Shown piece by piece: positions 1 to 11,800 of a stretch of DNA of 64,000 bases; position 1 is the stretch's first letter, and every line of letters begins with the position of its first letter. The DNA is taken from contig NW_004457624.1 in assembly GCF_000203815.1 (NCBI RefSeq), forward strand, positions 1,178,001 through 1,242,000, read 5' to 3'. The stretch is from Cavenderia fasciculata. Its lineage: Eukaryota > Evosea > Eumycetozoa > Acytosteliales > Cavenderiaceae. Both the position numbers and the translations under genes were made by a program. The notes below the pieces were generated by a model. It saw nothing but the letters and a program-made list of their open reading frames with translations, made no database searches and had not been told where the DNA came from.

Positions 1-663
1 TTGAAAGTAATATGGTTTTGGCATTGTCGATGGGAACCCCAAAGGTATCTTGAGCGGAGCACCAGCTCTCATCACAACCTTTGGTCCAATACTACTCTCT
101 GTAATGACATCGTACGGCTTGGTGAATCGGTCCACATTAATCGATGTTTCAGGTGGATGTGAATAGATCGATTCTGCAGTTGAAGGGAATCCAATCTCTT
201 CTGGTAAAGGTTCATGTTTTGTCAATAATACTGCAGTTGTTGACGATGATGATGATGATGATGAGTCAGTTGAAACTAGATCTACTTTATCTTGTTCAAC
301 ATCTATCTTTTTCTTTCTAGGTGCTCTCTTTTTACGAGGAGTTGGTTCTATAATGGTACCATCCTCTGATAAAGTTGGTGTCTTTTTAGATGATCTTTTC
401 TTTTTCTTTGTTGTTGATGATTCATCGGCTGTAGTTATTGAATCAGAAGTAGATGTAATAGTTGATGATAGATCATTACTACTACAAAAGTATCTATATG
501 TTGATGTTGATTTGTTGGTATGATGATATGTACAAGTTGTTGATAATGATGATAGTGATGATAGTTTGCTACTATAACTATGAATGTTTTTGGTGATAGT
601 TGAAGCAGCAGCAACTGACAAAGATGGTATCTTTGTTGCTGATTTTAGTAATCCAACAAACAT
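1..663 (-). CDS. Partial gene: predicted mitochondrial-targeted protein of unknown function
   Basis: A frame stays open from an ATG at 661-663 to the left edge of the window (221 codons, no stop), so the 3' part of the gene is missing. The N-terminus starts MFVGLLKSATKIP and is rich in S, T, K and R with almost no acidic residues for about 60 residues, which fits a mitochondrial presequence. A lysine-rich linker follows (KKKKRSSKKTP and PRKKRAPRKKK, about residues 82-115), then an Asp/Ser stretch. A more conserved-looking part begins near residue 150 (EEIGFPSTAESIYSHPP ... RAGAPLKIPLGFPS). I do not recognise the family. The targeting call is inference from composition only. Confidence 0.6.
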   Translation of the reverse strand, partial: MFVGLLKSATKIPSLSVAAASTITKNIHSYSSKLSSLSSLSTTCTYHHTNKSTSTYRYFCSSNDLSSTITSTSDSITTADESSTTKKKKRSSKKTPTLSEDGTIIEPTPRKKRAPRKKKIDVEQDKVDLVSTDSSSSSSSSTTAVLLTKHEPLPEEIGFPSTAESIYSHPPETSINVDRFTKPYDVITESSIGPKVVMRAGAPLKIPLGFPSTMPKPYYFQ

Positions 664-1162
664 CATTGATCGACTATGATGTTTGTTTAATAAATAAATA
701 CACTAAGAGTATTAACTCTTTTTCAAAAAAAAAAAAGAAAACTACAGAAATGAACATCAAGTCAGTTTTCAAACAAAGATTTAGAGGGGTTTAGTTTTAA
801 TAATACAAATTCTATATTTATTTTTAAATATTATTATGATATGCGCAACAAAATAGTAATATATATATATATATATAATTATATATATAATTATTATTAT
901 TATTATTGTTGGAAATATTATTATTATTAAGTATTATTGAAATGATTTGTTTTGTTTTGTTTTGGTGCAAAGGTGATCAATTAGTTTTCCTTTTTGAGAA
1001 TCGGTCATTATTTTGGGTATTTCCAATTAATCTATCTATCTATCTATGGTTGTTGTTGTTGTTGTCTATTCGGTATTGTTTGTTTGTTTTTAAAAAAAAA
1101 TGGTTCGATCTTTTGAATATTATTATTATTGATTGTTTGTTGATTTGTTGATTTGTTGTTTT
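664..1162. other. AT-rich intergenic gap
   Basis: About 500 bp between the divergent edge gene and the end of the lipase gene. It holds homopolymer A and T runs, a (TA)n tract near 860-880 and TTA/TTG triplet runs. I see no convincing gene. The 81-codon plus-strand frame in it is made of L/I/F codons from T-rich repeats. Confidence 0.6.
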
Positions 1163-2625
1163 TTAATCATCATCAGATTCAACAATAGTTTTGTTACTTG
1201 CACGTAACAAAGTGACAATCTTTGAGAATACAGCTTTGCCAGCGGTCTTGCCCCACATAAAGTCTAGATGTTCGTATGATTCTTCTTCGTGGATGAGGAC
1301 GACCTTGTCTTTGGGAAGGTGAGCGAGAAGGGCTTTAGTGTTGGGTAGAGTGTCTTGACCACCATAGAATAGAGCACACTTGGTGAGAATCTGAGCTGGA
1401 TGATAACCTGGAATGACACGACCATGATAACGATGCTTTTTGTTTGAGTTTTCGTTGGGAGTGATGCCGAGGAGCTCGTCATCAAACATTTGGAAACGAT
1501 TGGTTTGGATGATTTGGAACCAGTGTACAACAGACTTGACAGAAGTATAGGAAAAGATGTGACTGTACAACATCTTCTTCTCCTCTTCGTCGAGGTTGTG
1601 TGTCTTCCAGCCAAATAGGAATCGGACCGAGCTGTCAATCAATTGCACGAAAAACTCTTTTGGCAGTACTTGTCTCCACCAAACGGTCGATGGTAGCATA
1701 GCCTTCTTGCCAAACAGTAAAAAGATAAAGTCTGGACGACTACGTGCCAACGAGTCGATCATGGGGTTGCTGAACCCCTTGACAGTGCTGACTGGAGCCA
1801 ACGCAACAAACAAATTGATCTTGGCAGCCAATGCTGTGTTGGTGCTAAGTGCAGCCCATCCTTGAGCTGTTCCTTGTGAAAATCCAATATATGAAATGGT
1901 TGGTAATCTAGTTCTATCTGTAATAAACTAAAGGGAGAGGGTATATTAGTATACCTTTATAATTATTTGTGTTTTATATTTATATTACATACATCAACAA
2001 TACTTGGTAGATCATAACGAACTAATTCATCGAGTGACCAATTCCAGAAACGTTCTTGTGAAGGGGTGTAAGTGGTATGTTTAAAGGAGTACTTGTTGCC
2101 ACGATTGTTTCCGAGCCAAACATCGAATCCGGCGTCTGCGAGAATGAATGGAAGGCTGTCTTCGGGGTTAGCACGACATAACCAAGCTTCAGAGGTTTGC
2201 ATGAATCCGTGCATGATGAGTACGGCCGGTTTGCCAACACGGAGGTCTGCGCCGTTGGGACCGTTGTCACGTGGTGAAGCTGGGGGTGATTGTGGTGGCG
2301 AGTTGATACGAGGACCGGTGATTCTATGCAATCCTAGGATGAATCCATCTGGAGTGGTGACATAGTGTTCTTCACATGGATAACCACGACTGGTAATCAA
2401 CTCGATGGCATCTCTGTCCAAATCTTTTTCGGCCTCGGTGTAGATATGCTTGGACGAGTATCTATTGACCGACGCAACGCACTCAATGTACGATGAGAAT
2501 GGAATGACACTAAACACAATCGATATGACTCCACGAGCAACCTTTTCACACAATAGAATTAAAAGTGTAAGATAAAGTTGACTCCATCTCCACAATGTTC
2601 TAAATAATCTAATGATTACAAACAT
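1163..2625 (-). CDS. Acid lipase / steryl ester hydrolase family protein (AB hydrolase)
   Basis: Two exons, complement(1163..1927, 1993..2625), with a 65-bp GTATGT...TTTAG intron in phase 0, give 465 aa. Residues 1-50 are hydrophobic and form a membrane anchor like that of yeast Tgl1/Yeh steryl ester hydrolases. The AB-hydrolase-associated lipase signature follows at about 60-105 (RGYPCEEHYVTTPDGFIL), then the oxyanion region VLIMHGFMQTSEAW and the family motif DVWLGNNRGNKYS. The nucleophile elbow GFSQG (Ser228) is created only when the exons are joined, which supports the splice. Likely Asp (YGGQDTLP, near 405) and His (YEHLDFMWG, near 433) complete the triad. Hydrolysis of steryl esters or triacylglycerol at the ER or lipid droplet is the family role; substrate is not readable here. 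Confidence 0.9.
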
Positions 2626-4319
2626 CTTTTAAAAATAAATTAAATAAATAGAATAGAAAGATAATTATATTAATATTAATATTTGTTTTTGTAATGTGAA
2701 TTTAAGATGATTGATTATAATGATGATTATTTATATTGTATTGATCCCTACTTGAATATCCTTCATTTTTTAATAATATTATTTAAAACTTTAATTTAAT
2801 TAATTAATTAATTGATGGATGGATGGTTGAATGGATGGATGAAAAGGATAGATGATTGATCCAATGAAAAAATAGAAAAAAGGTTTGTTGGTAAGTTTGA
2901 ATTGAAAATGTCTGTTTGTTTGTTTGTCTATATTATCTCTTATCTAAATAAATAGTCTTGTTTGTTTGTCTCTCTTTAAATAATATATTTATATATATAT
3001 ATAATTGCTTTTGCTGATGTAATGATACAACGATTGATAAATCAACAATAACTTTTGATATTTGATTGTTTAATTGTTTAGTTAACATCTATTTATAATG
3101 AACCATTTCCCTCGTTTTCAAGTCACACACTCTCACTCTGTTTAAACCACACCTCTGTCGATCCATGCATACACACACACACACACACACACACACCATC
3201 CATCAATATCTGAAAGGATTGTTTCTTATAAGAACACATTATTTGTGGTTACTCTCTTTCTCTCTCTCTCTCTCTCTCTGTCGAAGCTTCAACCTACAGT
3301 AGGCAGTTAACTTCCTTCCTTCCTTCCTTCCTTCCTTCCTTCCTTCTCCCTCACCAATTATTCCCTATCTGACACCACCACCACCACCACAAAACACAAT
3401 GAAATAAATAACGACTACTTTAATTATATAATTATTATTATTATTACTATCCTCTTCTAGATTCTGATAATACTTTTTTTACTATTAATTGTACAATTTT
3501 GTGAATTGATAATTGGTGATGTTCAAAACTACTATTATTATTATTGAAGTTCGTACTAACTAAATAATAAAATGATTTATCTCTCTCTCTCTCTCTCTCT
3601 CTCACACTGTCTCGTTAACGACTACGAACAATGAATGATGACTACTTTTTTTTTTTTTTTTTGAAAATATCTTATCTGTTGGCTTTTGTTTATCTGTTTT
3701 TTACTTTACATGTGACAATCGCCAATCTAGAGATATCTATAGTATATATTATTAAAGTATATATCTCTCTTTCTCTTACCTTTTTATAAGTTTCTTTATT
3801 TCTCTCTCTTCAATTGAACTTTTCGGTAAGATGATACAAAAGTTATAATAATAATGAATTAATCCCGTCAATAATGAATGGAACCAATTATTATAATGAT
3901 GTTACAATATATATATAAATATAAAAAGAATGAAAAAGTAAGAAAGATAGAGAGAGGGTCAGAAATATAGAAGAGCAAAAGAAAGAAATGAGAGAAGATA
4001 AAAAAAACTATGAAAGGACCAAGTGCACCCGATGTCTTTTTTTTGCCTTCACCCCTTTCAAGATGGAGAGGAGAGTATCAAACCAAACAAAAAAAATTAA
4101 AAAAATATTGCCTTTGAAGTTGGAAAAACGAAGACGACGTTTGCAAGGTACCTTGAACTCACTATCATTGTAAAGGGAGGGCACTACTTTTAAAAATAGT
4201 ACTGGACAAAAAAAAAAAAACAAAAAATTGGCAGTTAATATTTATTAATTTATTTATTTGTTGACCGTTATAAATTGTTGTTGTTGTTGTTGTTGTTTGT
4301 AGATGACTGGCATATCATT
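2626..4319. repeat. Gene-free region with clustered microsatellites
   Basis: About 1.7 kb with no supported gene. It contains (AC)n at about 3170-3196, (TC)n at about 3251-3279, a tetranucleotide (CTTC)n at about 3311-3346, (CT)n at about 3581-3602, a T-run at about 3644-3662 and many short TA and TTA tracts. The ORFs at 3988-4223 on both strands are low-complexity and mirror each other, so I discount them. Confidence 0.8.
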
Positions 4320-4818
4320 TTAAATTAAACGACGGCTAGTGAATTGTGCTCGACTCTCCGTGTTGGACAATCGAACAGACAATGATGAAATGGATTGATT
4401 GATCTGTGGGATTAAATTGAGAATTGGAACCATTTGATCCATTCTGTTGGCCATTGTGTTTATACCATCATTCATAGCTGCCATATTATTGTTCATAGTA
4501 GTTAGATTATTATTTATAGTTGCCAATGTAATATTAATATTGTTGAGTGCCTGAGCGATGGCTGGGTCCACATCAACAACTGGATCATTGTCTCTAATGG
4601 AGTGGGGTGAATAACAAATAGATCAGCTTTCTCAGAATGTACTTACTTTGAGTTAAAATTCTATGTCTCTTGACTATCGAACTTTGAATGAGGTTGTGCA
4701 CTTTGTTGAACTCTAGATGTATATGGTTATATAGATAGATACTAATTAGAATGTTGATGAAAATTAAAGTTGAGCCAAACATACCGTTTTTTCTCTTCAA
4801 GCATCGGATTTCTTTCAT
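4320..4818 (-). CDS. Small single-TM coiled-coil protein, unknown function
   Basis: Modelled as complement(4320..4591, 4647..4818): a 55-bp intron (GTAAGT...TTAGAG) joins the frames in phase and gives 147 aa from the first in-frame ATG at 4818. The frame is open upstream to 4920 but has no ATG there, so a further 5' exon is possible. The N-terminus is basic, followed by one membrane helix (GSTLIFINILISIYLY). After the intron comes a heptad-like Asn/Met/Ile region (repeated N-x-x-M/I-T/A pattern) ending in a basic tail. I do not recognise a family. A type II membrane protein with a coiled-coil lumenal or cytosolic arm is inference. Confidence 0.5.
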
Positions 4819-4995
4819 TGCTGTATCTAGACTTTGGCTTTGTACTTGGGCGATGTTTGCTGGTTGATTGGAATCACAATATTTATATGTTTCAGTTGTA
4901 TACACTTTGTATGTGTGCACCTTGATATTCGGACAAATTATTTAAATTGTTAAAAATAGTAATGGTTTTTCCAGGTCGTTTTTTATTAAATTATT

Positions 4996-5349
4996 TTGGT
5001 AGTTCAACATGTATACTGTCGAAGAGAAATCATTAAACTCGAAAAAAGAGTTCAACGTCTAGAAGAAAAGTTGAATCATGAGGTACTCCCATTGAACCTA
5101 CCTACCAATATTGACAGGGAGCGTCTAGATTTTGAAAAAGAAAAAGACAAAAGAGCTAATGAAAGAGATGAAGAAAAGGACAAAAGAGATAATGGTTTTA
5201 GAGAAAAGGCCTTGGTAAGTAAAAAAAATAAAATAAAATTGATCACATTTTAATACCAAGAATTAATTAGAAACACAATGCATTTAGAATTTTAAAATAT
5301 TTAGGGTAAAGAAAAAGGGTTCAAGTGGAAGAATATTGCATGGAACTGA
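4996..5349 (+). CDS. Small charged coiled-coil ORF, unknown function, 5' end unresolved
   Basis: Two exons, about 4996-5214 and 5305-5349, with a canonical GTAAGT...TTTAG intron in phase 0; the product ends GFKWKNIAWN. The body is strongly coiled-coil and highly charged (KLEKRVQRLEEKLNHE, then repeated EKDKR units around residues 50-75). No in-frame ATG exists at the 5' end. ATG GTT TTT CCA G just upstream would fit in phase only if a 28-bp gap were spliced, which is shorter than other introns here. It diverges from the neighbouring TM coiled-coil ORF with only about 75 bp between the open frames. It may be a fragment. Confidence 0.42.
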
Positions 5350-5770
5350 GTGGCCACAACATAATAAACACAATAGTATCCGTCATAGCAATCATTTTAA
5401 TTGCCAAATCTTCTGATAAGTGGACCATTTTATAATAATTCCTATTATTATAACAATTACTATATTCACACCAATTTCTATTTAACAACTCCTCTTTATT
5501 CTTTTTGTTTGGAATGCTTTTTTTTAATCCAACTGTCGATATCTCGACTAACATTTCAATATAATCAAAATATCTATCAACATTAATGCTTGACAACATT
5601 ATAATCTAAATACCTAACAACATTTTTTAAAATAATAAACAAGGTTGTATCTAAATTTCCACCAATTTTAACATTTACCTTTACACGTCCGTCTTATCTT
5701 GATGTTTAATTAAAATTTTGGTCTTTTTTTTTTTTTGTTCTTTTGTATATTGAATGAATTTGATTTATTT
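5350..5770. other. AT-rich intergenic gap
   Basis: About 420 bp with TAA/TTA runs and T-tracts. The 92-codon minus frame (5321-5599) and the 61-codon plus frame (5401-5586) overlap each other and are Asn/Tyr-rich, as expected from AT bias. I see no supported gene. Confidence 0.5.
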
Positions 5771-6903
5771 TCAAGATGAAGATGTGGAGGAAGAGGAAGA
5801 ATGGGTAACCTTGTTATGATATAATCTCATAAGATTTCTTTCCAACATTGCAATGGTAACTTTACCAATAGTTGGAACTAGGACACATCTACTTTCAATA
5901 GATTCATCTACATTTAAACATCCAGCAAAATTAATAACTATAGTTCCATCTTTTATAAGATTTGATTCAATCTAAATTTAAAAATAATATTAAATTAATA
6001 AATGATTAAATAAATATATTAAATATTTATGTTTTTTGTTTTCTCAGATTTACCTTAAACTTTGGAGATGGAACACCTAAAATTAAAATATCACTTTTTG
6101 AAATAGCTTCATCTCTAGTGATGGTAGTTTCTGACATTTTAATGGTACCAAATCTCTTTCCAGGTTGGAATACAATGATTCCATTTAGATCGACCGAGTA
6201 TACAAAAGCACCGTCGTTGGCGAGCATGGCAGCCAATGGACGACCGACAATTTCACTGCGATTGACAATGGTGATGGTCTTGCCTTTGAGGTGTTCACCC
6301 AATGCCAACGATTTGTCATAGATACCCAATTCATCGACAATCTTGACCATGGCCAGAGGAGTGCATGGAATGACACACTTTTTGGTCTGTGCAGCATCCA
6401 TATAACGAATATTGTGGTAGAGGTTGAATCGATTAATAGTCGATAGACCCTCTACATCCTTTTCCGGACTAACAACATCTTGAAGATAAGAGTCCATCAT
6501 TCCACCAAACACAGGATAGTATACCATGATACCATGAACATTGTTATCCTTGTTTGCTTCCAATATTTCATCTTCCAAATCCACTCTTTCAACTCTCTTT
6601 AAAATGAATTCAATGCCGTCCTTGTTACATGCAATCTTTGTCCACTTTGAATAATCTAATGCTCCTTCATCATTTGTTGTTAAAAATGCTACTATTCTAG
6701 AAAAAATAAAGAAAGATAAAAGATAAACAATAATAGATTAACAAACGACATCATCTTATCAGTGATATTGGCTTGAATGTTTACCTTGGTTTTAAATTTC
6801 CTTTGGTAATTGATTCTTTGATTTCATTTCGATAGAATGTTGCGATTGGTGTCACATCGACTTTACCTTTCTTGTGACTGACTATAGTTTTAATTTCATC
6901 CAT
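5771..6903 (-). CDS. MTD1: Methylenetetrahydrofolate dehydrogenase [NAD+], MTD1 type
   Basis: Three exons, complement(5771..5971, 6054..6696, 6785..6903), give 320 aa, the same length as yeast Mtd1. The middle exon carries GIMVYYPVFGG and DVVSPEKDVEGL (folate site region), IPCTPLAMVKI, and the nucleotide-binding NRSEIVGRPLAAMLANDGA. The last exon supplies INFAGCLN and GKVTIAMLERNLMRLY. These match the monofunctional NAD-dependent fungal-type enzyme, not the bifunctional FolD/MTHFD family. It oxidises 5,10-methylene-THF to methenyl-THF in the cytosol, feeding one-carbon units to purine synthesis. The C-terminus ends in a short poly-Ser tail. Start ATG at 6903 begins MDEIKTIVSHKKGKVDV. Confidence 0.95.
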
Positions 6904-7773
6904 CCTTCTTTATCTATAAACAACAACAACAACAACAACAAGTGGTAAGTTCACAAACTAGAGATGTTATTAATTGTGTGTAAAGTAAAAAAAAAAAAAA
7001 AAAGAAGAGAAAGAAAGAAGCGAGAGTATACTAGTGTTGTGTGGGGGTGATCGACCTCTAATTAAATAAACAATAAATAGGCAAGGTACACTATTCTCTT
7101 TCGGTCATTTCCTCGGTCGACTAAAAAGAAGACACAAAGTGCAAAGCTTTAATTAAAAAGACGAACCGCGAAAAGGCATCTGATGCGTTTTACACTTTTG
7201 ACGAAAACCAAGATCATTTGGGATACGAGTTGTTTCGGCCCGATATTTATGCGTCATCAACATCATACATAACTTTTGTATAGGATATCCTAATCCTGGT
7301 AAAACATTTAATTATAATGACCGATTATCTATCTATCTATCAATCAATCTTTACATTAAAACAATAATGAATGTATTATTAATATTTGTTAATATGGATA
7401 TGTTGGAGTAGTTGTAAACGATGAGTAAACTAAACGATTGAATATTCACCCCCCTCGATGATACAGTCATGCGTTCTTCTCGTTTGTTCCTATCCCCACC
7501 CAATCAACACAACAACAAAAAAAAAAGATGGAATCTTCATTCCAACAAACTTGCAAGAAGATAGATGTACATAATTTAATTTAATGTTATTATTTAATTC
7601 ACTATAATCAAAAAAGAGAGAGAAGAGAAGAGAAGTGAGAGTTGGTTTAGTTTGTGAGGATTTTGTTTGTTTGTTCAAAGAGAGTAGAGCAAATTTAAAA
7701 AAGAAATAGAAATAAAATAATATCTAATAAATTTAATAATAAAATTGTAGACAAAGAAGAAACTGACCAAACC

Positions 7774-7814
<41 letters not shown>

Positions 7815-8178
7815 GAGTTTAAATACAAATAAAAATAAAAAAGAGTAAGTTGAAATATAAAGCTGATGAGAAGAGAAGGGAACATACTTTAATACCATCG
7901 GCTACTCGATTTATTCGATAGATTTTATTCCCATAATTGACGACACTTCCTCAATTTCAATTTATTATTGATTACTATACTGTCACTAGTTTCTTTTTTA
8001 TTAACTCTAAAAAACAACCTCTCTCCTCTCTACATAATATATTATCATCATCAACAATAGATAGATAGATAGTTTGTTGTACTACACACTTCTCTATTAC
8101 ATTTACCTTTTTGCTTTTGACAACATATCATATCTCTCTCTGCACCCAGGAGGATTATGTTTGTCTTTGTAGTATTGT
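6904..8178. promoter_or_regulatory. Divergent intergenic region between MTD1-like and HECT ligase genes
   Basis: About 1.3 kb shared upstream region. It contains (CAA)n tracts near 6920-6941 and 7779-7812, poly-A near 6989-7003, a GA-rich patch at 7613-7637 and a less AT-rich block at about 7080-7290. I see no ORF with coding character. The leucine-rich and Asn-rich minus frames here come from the CAA repeats. Confidence 0.5.
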
Positions 8179-8807
8179 ATGGATAGAAAAAGACGTAAAT
8201 CAACATTAACAGCAGCATCATCACAGCAGCAGCAGCAAAGCTCGAGTAGTAGTAGTAATAATAACAGTACTTCTCCCCGTGGTGATACAACAACAGCCTC
8301 CTCATCTTTGACGACACCAGTAACATCTCCTGTCAAACAACCATTTGTTTCAATCATTAAAACTAGATCACAAATAGCTGCTGAACAAGCTCGACTAGAT
8401 AGTAGTAGCAATAATAATAATAATAAAACACCAAAGAGAAAACAACCAGAATCATCATCAACCAGTACAACATCAACTACATCGACTCCATCATCGACTC
8501 CATCCCGTTCATTCCTAAGTCGTAAAAAGTAAGATATACATCAAATCAAAAGGGTTGGTTCACATTGCATTAAACTAATCGGTTCACATTACATTACATG
8601 TAATCGATGATTGATTGATTAAATCCCATTTATTTGCAACCCGGCTACTCCCATATTAATCAAATTTTCCATTTTTTTCTCTCATCTTCATCCACCATCA
8701 TCACCCCAATATTTATATTAATATTGTTCACCACTACCACTACCACTTATTCTATTCTTGCTCTACTCTACTCTAGGTCAAATTTAAAAGTTGAAGTTGT
8801 ACAAGTA

Positions 8808-8839
<32 letters not shown>

Positions 8840-11800
8840 AGAAGAAAAGGTAGAAAAAGTAGTAAAGAAACCAAAGACAACAACAACAAAGAAAGTAACA
8901 CCAAAAAAGAAAGCAACACCTAAAAAGAAACAACAACAGACACCAAAGAAGAAAAAGAAAACAACAATGTCTTCGGTTAGTAGTAAAAAGTCTGCTACAT
9001 CTTCTGATGAAGACACTGATCTAAAGGATGTTGTAGAGTCAACTGAAGAGTCGCCGATCCAAGACGACGATGAAGATGAAGACGAGGAAACCACAACGAC
9101 TACCACCACGACTACGATCAACAATAGTAATAATAATAATAATTCGTCATCGGTACCAGCAGCCGACCAAAATACATTGCAGGGGTTGATGAGAGGGTTG
9201 ACTGGAGCATTCTTTAATGAACTGGGAATGAGAACATCGGCGGGTGGAGGTAATCCAGCAGCTACCAATGCGGCGACAGGCCTATTAAATACACTCATCG
9301 AGGGTAGATCGCGACTCAAACAAATACTGGCTGGATTGAAATCAGACGACGAAAGCGAACAGATGGAATCGTTGATAGAGTTGTGCGAGCTACTCTCAAT
9401 CGCCACTGAAGACACGATGGTAGGGTTCCCAAGCGACTCTTTTTCACAGGCACTCATCAACCTACTCAACATGGAGCATAACCCCGACATGATGTTGTTG
9501 GCGTGTCGTGCCATGTCCAACATGCTCGAAGCTCTCCCTGGATCGGTCTCTTCGGTGGTCAGTCACGGTGCTGTACCCGTCTTGTGTGCCAAACTACTCT
9601 CTATCGAATACATTGATCTCGCCGAACAGTCACTCCAGACACTCGAAAAAATATCGCTCGAGCAACCTACAGCAGTACTTCGTTCCGGTGGTCTCATGGC
9701 CGTCCTCTCTTATCTCGATTTCTTTTCAACCGGTGTTCAAAGAATGGCAGTTTCAACTGCCGCCAATATTTGTCGTCAAGTTCCTCAAGATTGTTTCGAA
9801 ACAATTAAAGACGCCATTCCAATTTTATCTAATCTTTTAGCTTATACTGATCAAAAAGGTAAACAAAAAGTTAAAGAAAAAGAAAAAGAATCAATATATA
9901 TATTAACTTTTCCTTCTTTTAGTTGTTGAATTATCATGTTTATGTTTTTCAAGATTGGTTGAAGCATTTTATGATAATCCACAGAAATTACAATCATTGA
10001 CAAGTGATGGATTACTTGGACATTTGGTACATATTATATCATCGATGAATAATACTACGGTTGCATTATCACCAGCCACCTATTCGCAAGTCATTAGAAT
10101 CATGTCCAATATTTGTCATGGTTTGCCATCATCTTCGCTCATCTTGCTCCAAGAGGGTATTATTGAAACCATTCAAACCATTTTGATAGGCAATACAAAC
10201 GACTCTACTCTTTCTCGTTCGAGTCAACAATGCTACGAGATACTATCACTCATCAACGAATTGCTCCCTCCACTTCCACAAGAGTTTAGTTCTCTTGCCC
10301 CCCCTTCACGTTCACTTCGCAAGGTGAAAAAGGAAGGAACCAGTAGCGCGGAAACCCAAGACTCTCGTATCATCATGTACACTGAACATCCAGACCTTCT
10401 CATTACCTTTGGTCAAGGTCTATTTGTCATTCTTGTAGATATGTTTACTTCTACCGTCAACCCTTCTATTCGTTATCGTTGTCTTGGTTCTATTTGTAAA
10501 ATTTTATACTTTTCAACTTCTGATATGATTAGAGATTTATTAAAGGTAAAAAAAAAACAAAAAAAAAAGTAAAGAATAAGAATATTTTATTAACTTTTAT
10601 TTAGAATTTTGGATTTTCAAGTTTCTTGGCAGGATTATTAGGTAGTAGAGATATGACTATAGTTTCAACTGCTTTAAAGATTTCAGAGATGATGATGGAA
10701 AAGTTACCATCAATCTTTGATCGATATTTCAAGAGAGAAGGTGTATTGTACGAGATTGATAGATTATCAAAATTGGAACCACTTATTACTGCGTCACCAC
10801 CAAAGGATGAAGATGATGATCTTAATTTATCCTCTTCCTCACCACCAACAACAGTGCATACTCCAACCAAATCACATTCATCACCCATTTCTATACCAAT
10901 GTCTACACCACCACGTAATATTCCTCCACCTTTGGCCAGTTCACCATTTGGCAGTAATCAATTCTTTGTTGGATCACCTGCAAGTCTTCCACCTGGAACT
11001 CCGATGTCTCAAAATCTATCTGGTTCTGTTCCAACCACTCCATCATCTCCTCCAAACCCATTACAAACTTCAACCACTTCAACTACTACAACCACCACCA
11101 CCACCACCACCACCAATGCAGCAGCTGCAGCAGCTGCCCCAGCTGATGAATTGAAATCTGCAGTTTGTAAAGAAGCAAGAAGATTTAAAGAAAAATATTT
11201 CCTTAAACAAGTATGAAAGAAAATGACAAAAATAAGAATAATCTATCATTCTCTCTAACACAAGTCTTTTATTTTTTTTAGTTATCACATGATAGTTTAG
11301 CAACTGATGAATTAAAATCATTAAAAGTATTAAGCGAAAAATTAAATAGATGTTATAATGATGTAGGAGTCGATGTTTTACAAGAGATTAGTTCAACATT
11401 GACTACTAGCGAAGGTGTATCAGCATTTGAATTTTTGCACAGTGGATTGGTATCGAGCATCCTATCCTATTTGACTAGGGGAGATGTTAGTAAACATGCC
11501 GAGTGTTTTAGCAAGGTCTTTTTGTCACCAATCAAAAACAACAACAATATCTCTCAACAAATATTGTCGTCGTCGCCAGCCAAACAACTTTCGTCATCGT
11601 TGACGATGAGTCGTGGTATGGACCAGCCGGTAGTGTTGTTGACTATGCTCGTCGGTAAACTTCACGATGCATTGACCAAGGTTGAGAGATTCTCAATCAA
11701 TATCAACGAGGTTGGTGGAACTAGCAGTGGACTCAAATATCTCGCACAACCATTCAAGTTAAAGTTGGTCAAGGATTGTGATGATGACTCGTTAAAAGAC

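Noticed and set aside
906-1151. 81-codon plus-strand ORF rich in Leu/Ile/Phe
   Set aside because: Made of T-rich repeats next to the lipase 3' end; no start context, splice sites or family resemblance.
1264-1638. 124-codon minus frame inside the lipase gene
   Set aside because: Out-of-frame shadow of the lipase second exon; Ser/Thr-rich as expected from a shifted frame.
3988-4223. Overlapping plus and minus ORFs in the gap before the coiled-coil pair
   Set aside because: Both strands open over the same poly-A/poly-T sequence; Lys- and Phe-rich noise.
5321-5599. 92-codon minus ORF downstream of the plus coiled-coil ORF
   Set aside because: Overlaps the real last exon of that ORF on the other strand and is dominated by Asn/Tyr from TAA/TTA triplets.
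7695-8411. Leucine-rich and Cys/Tyr-rich minus ORFs upstream of the HECT gene
   Set aside because: Antisense to (CAA)n and (CAG)n repeats, including the start of the ligase gene.
8768-9523. 251-codon minus ORF opposite the HECT ligase second exon
   Set aside because: Poly-Ser/Val/Phe antisense of GAA and AAC repeats; the plus strand has clear armadillo-domain coding.
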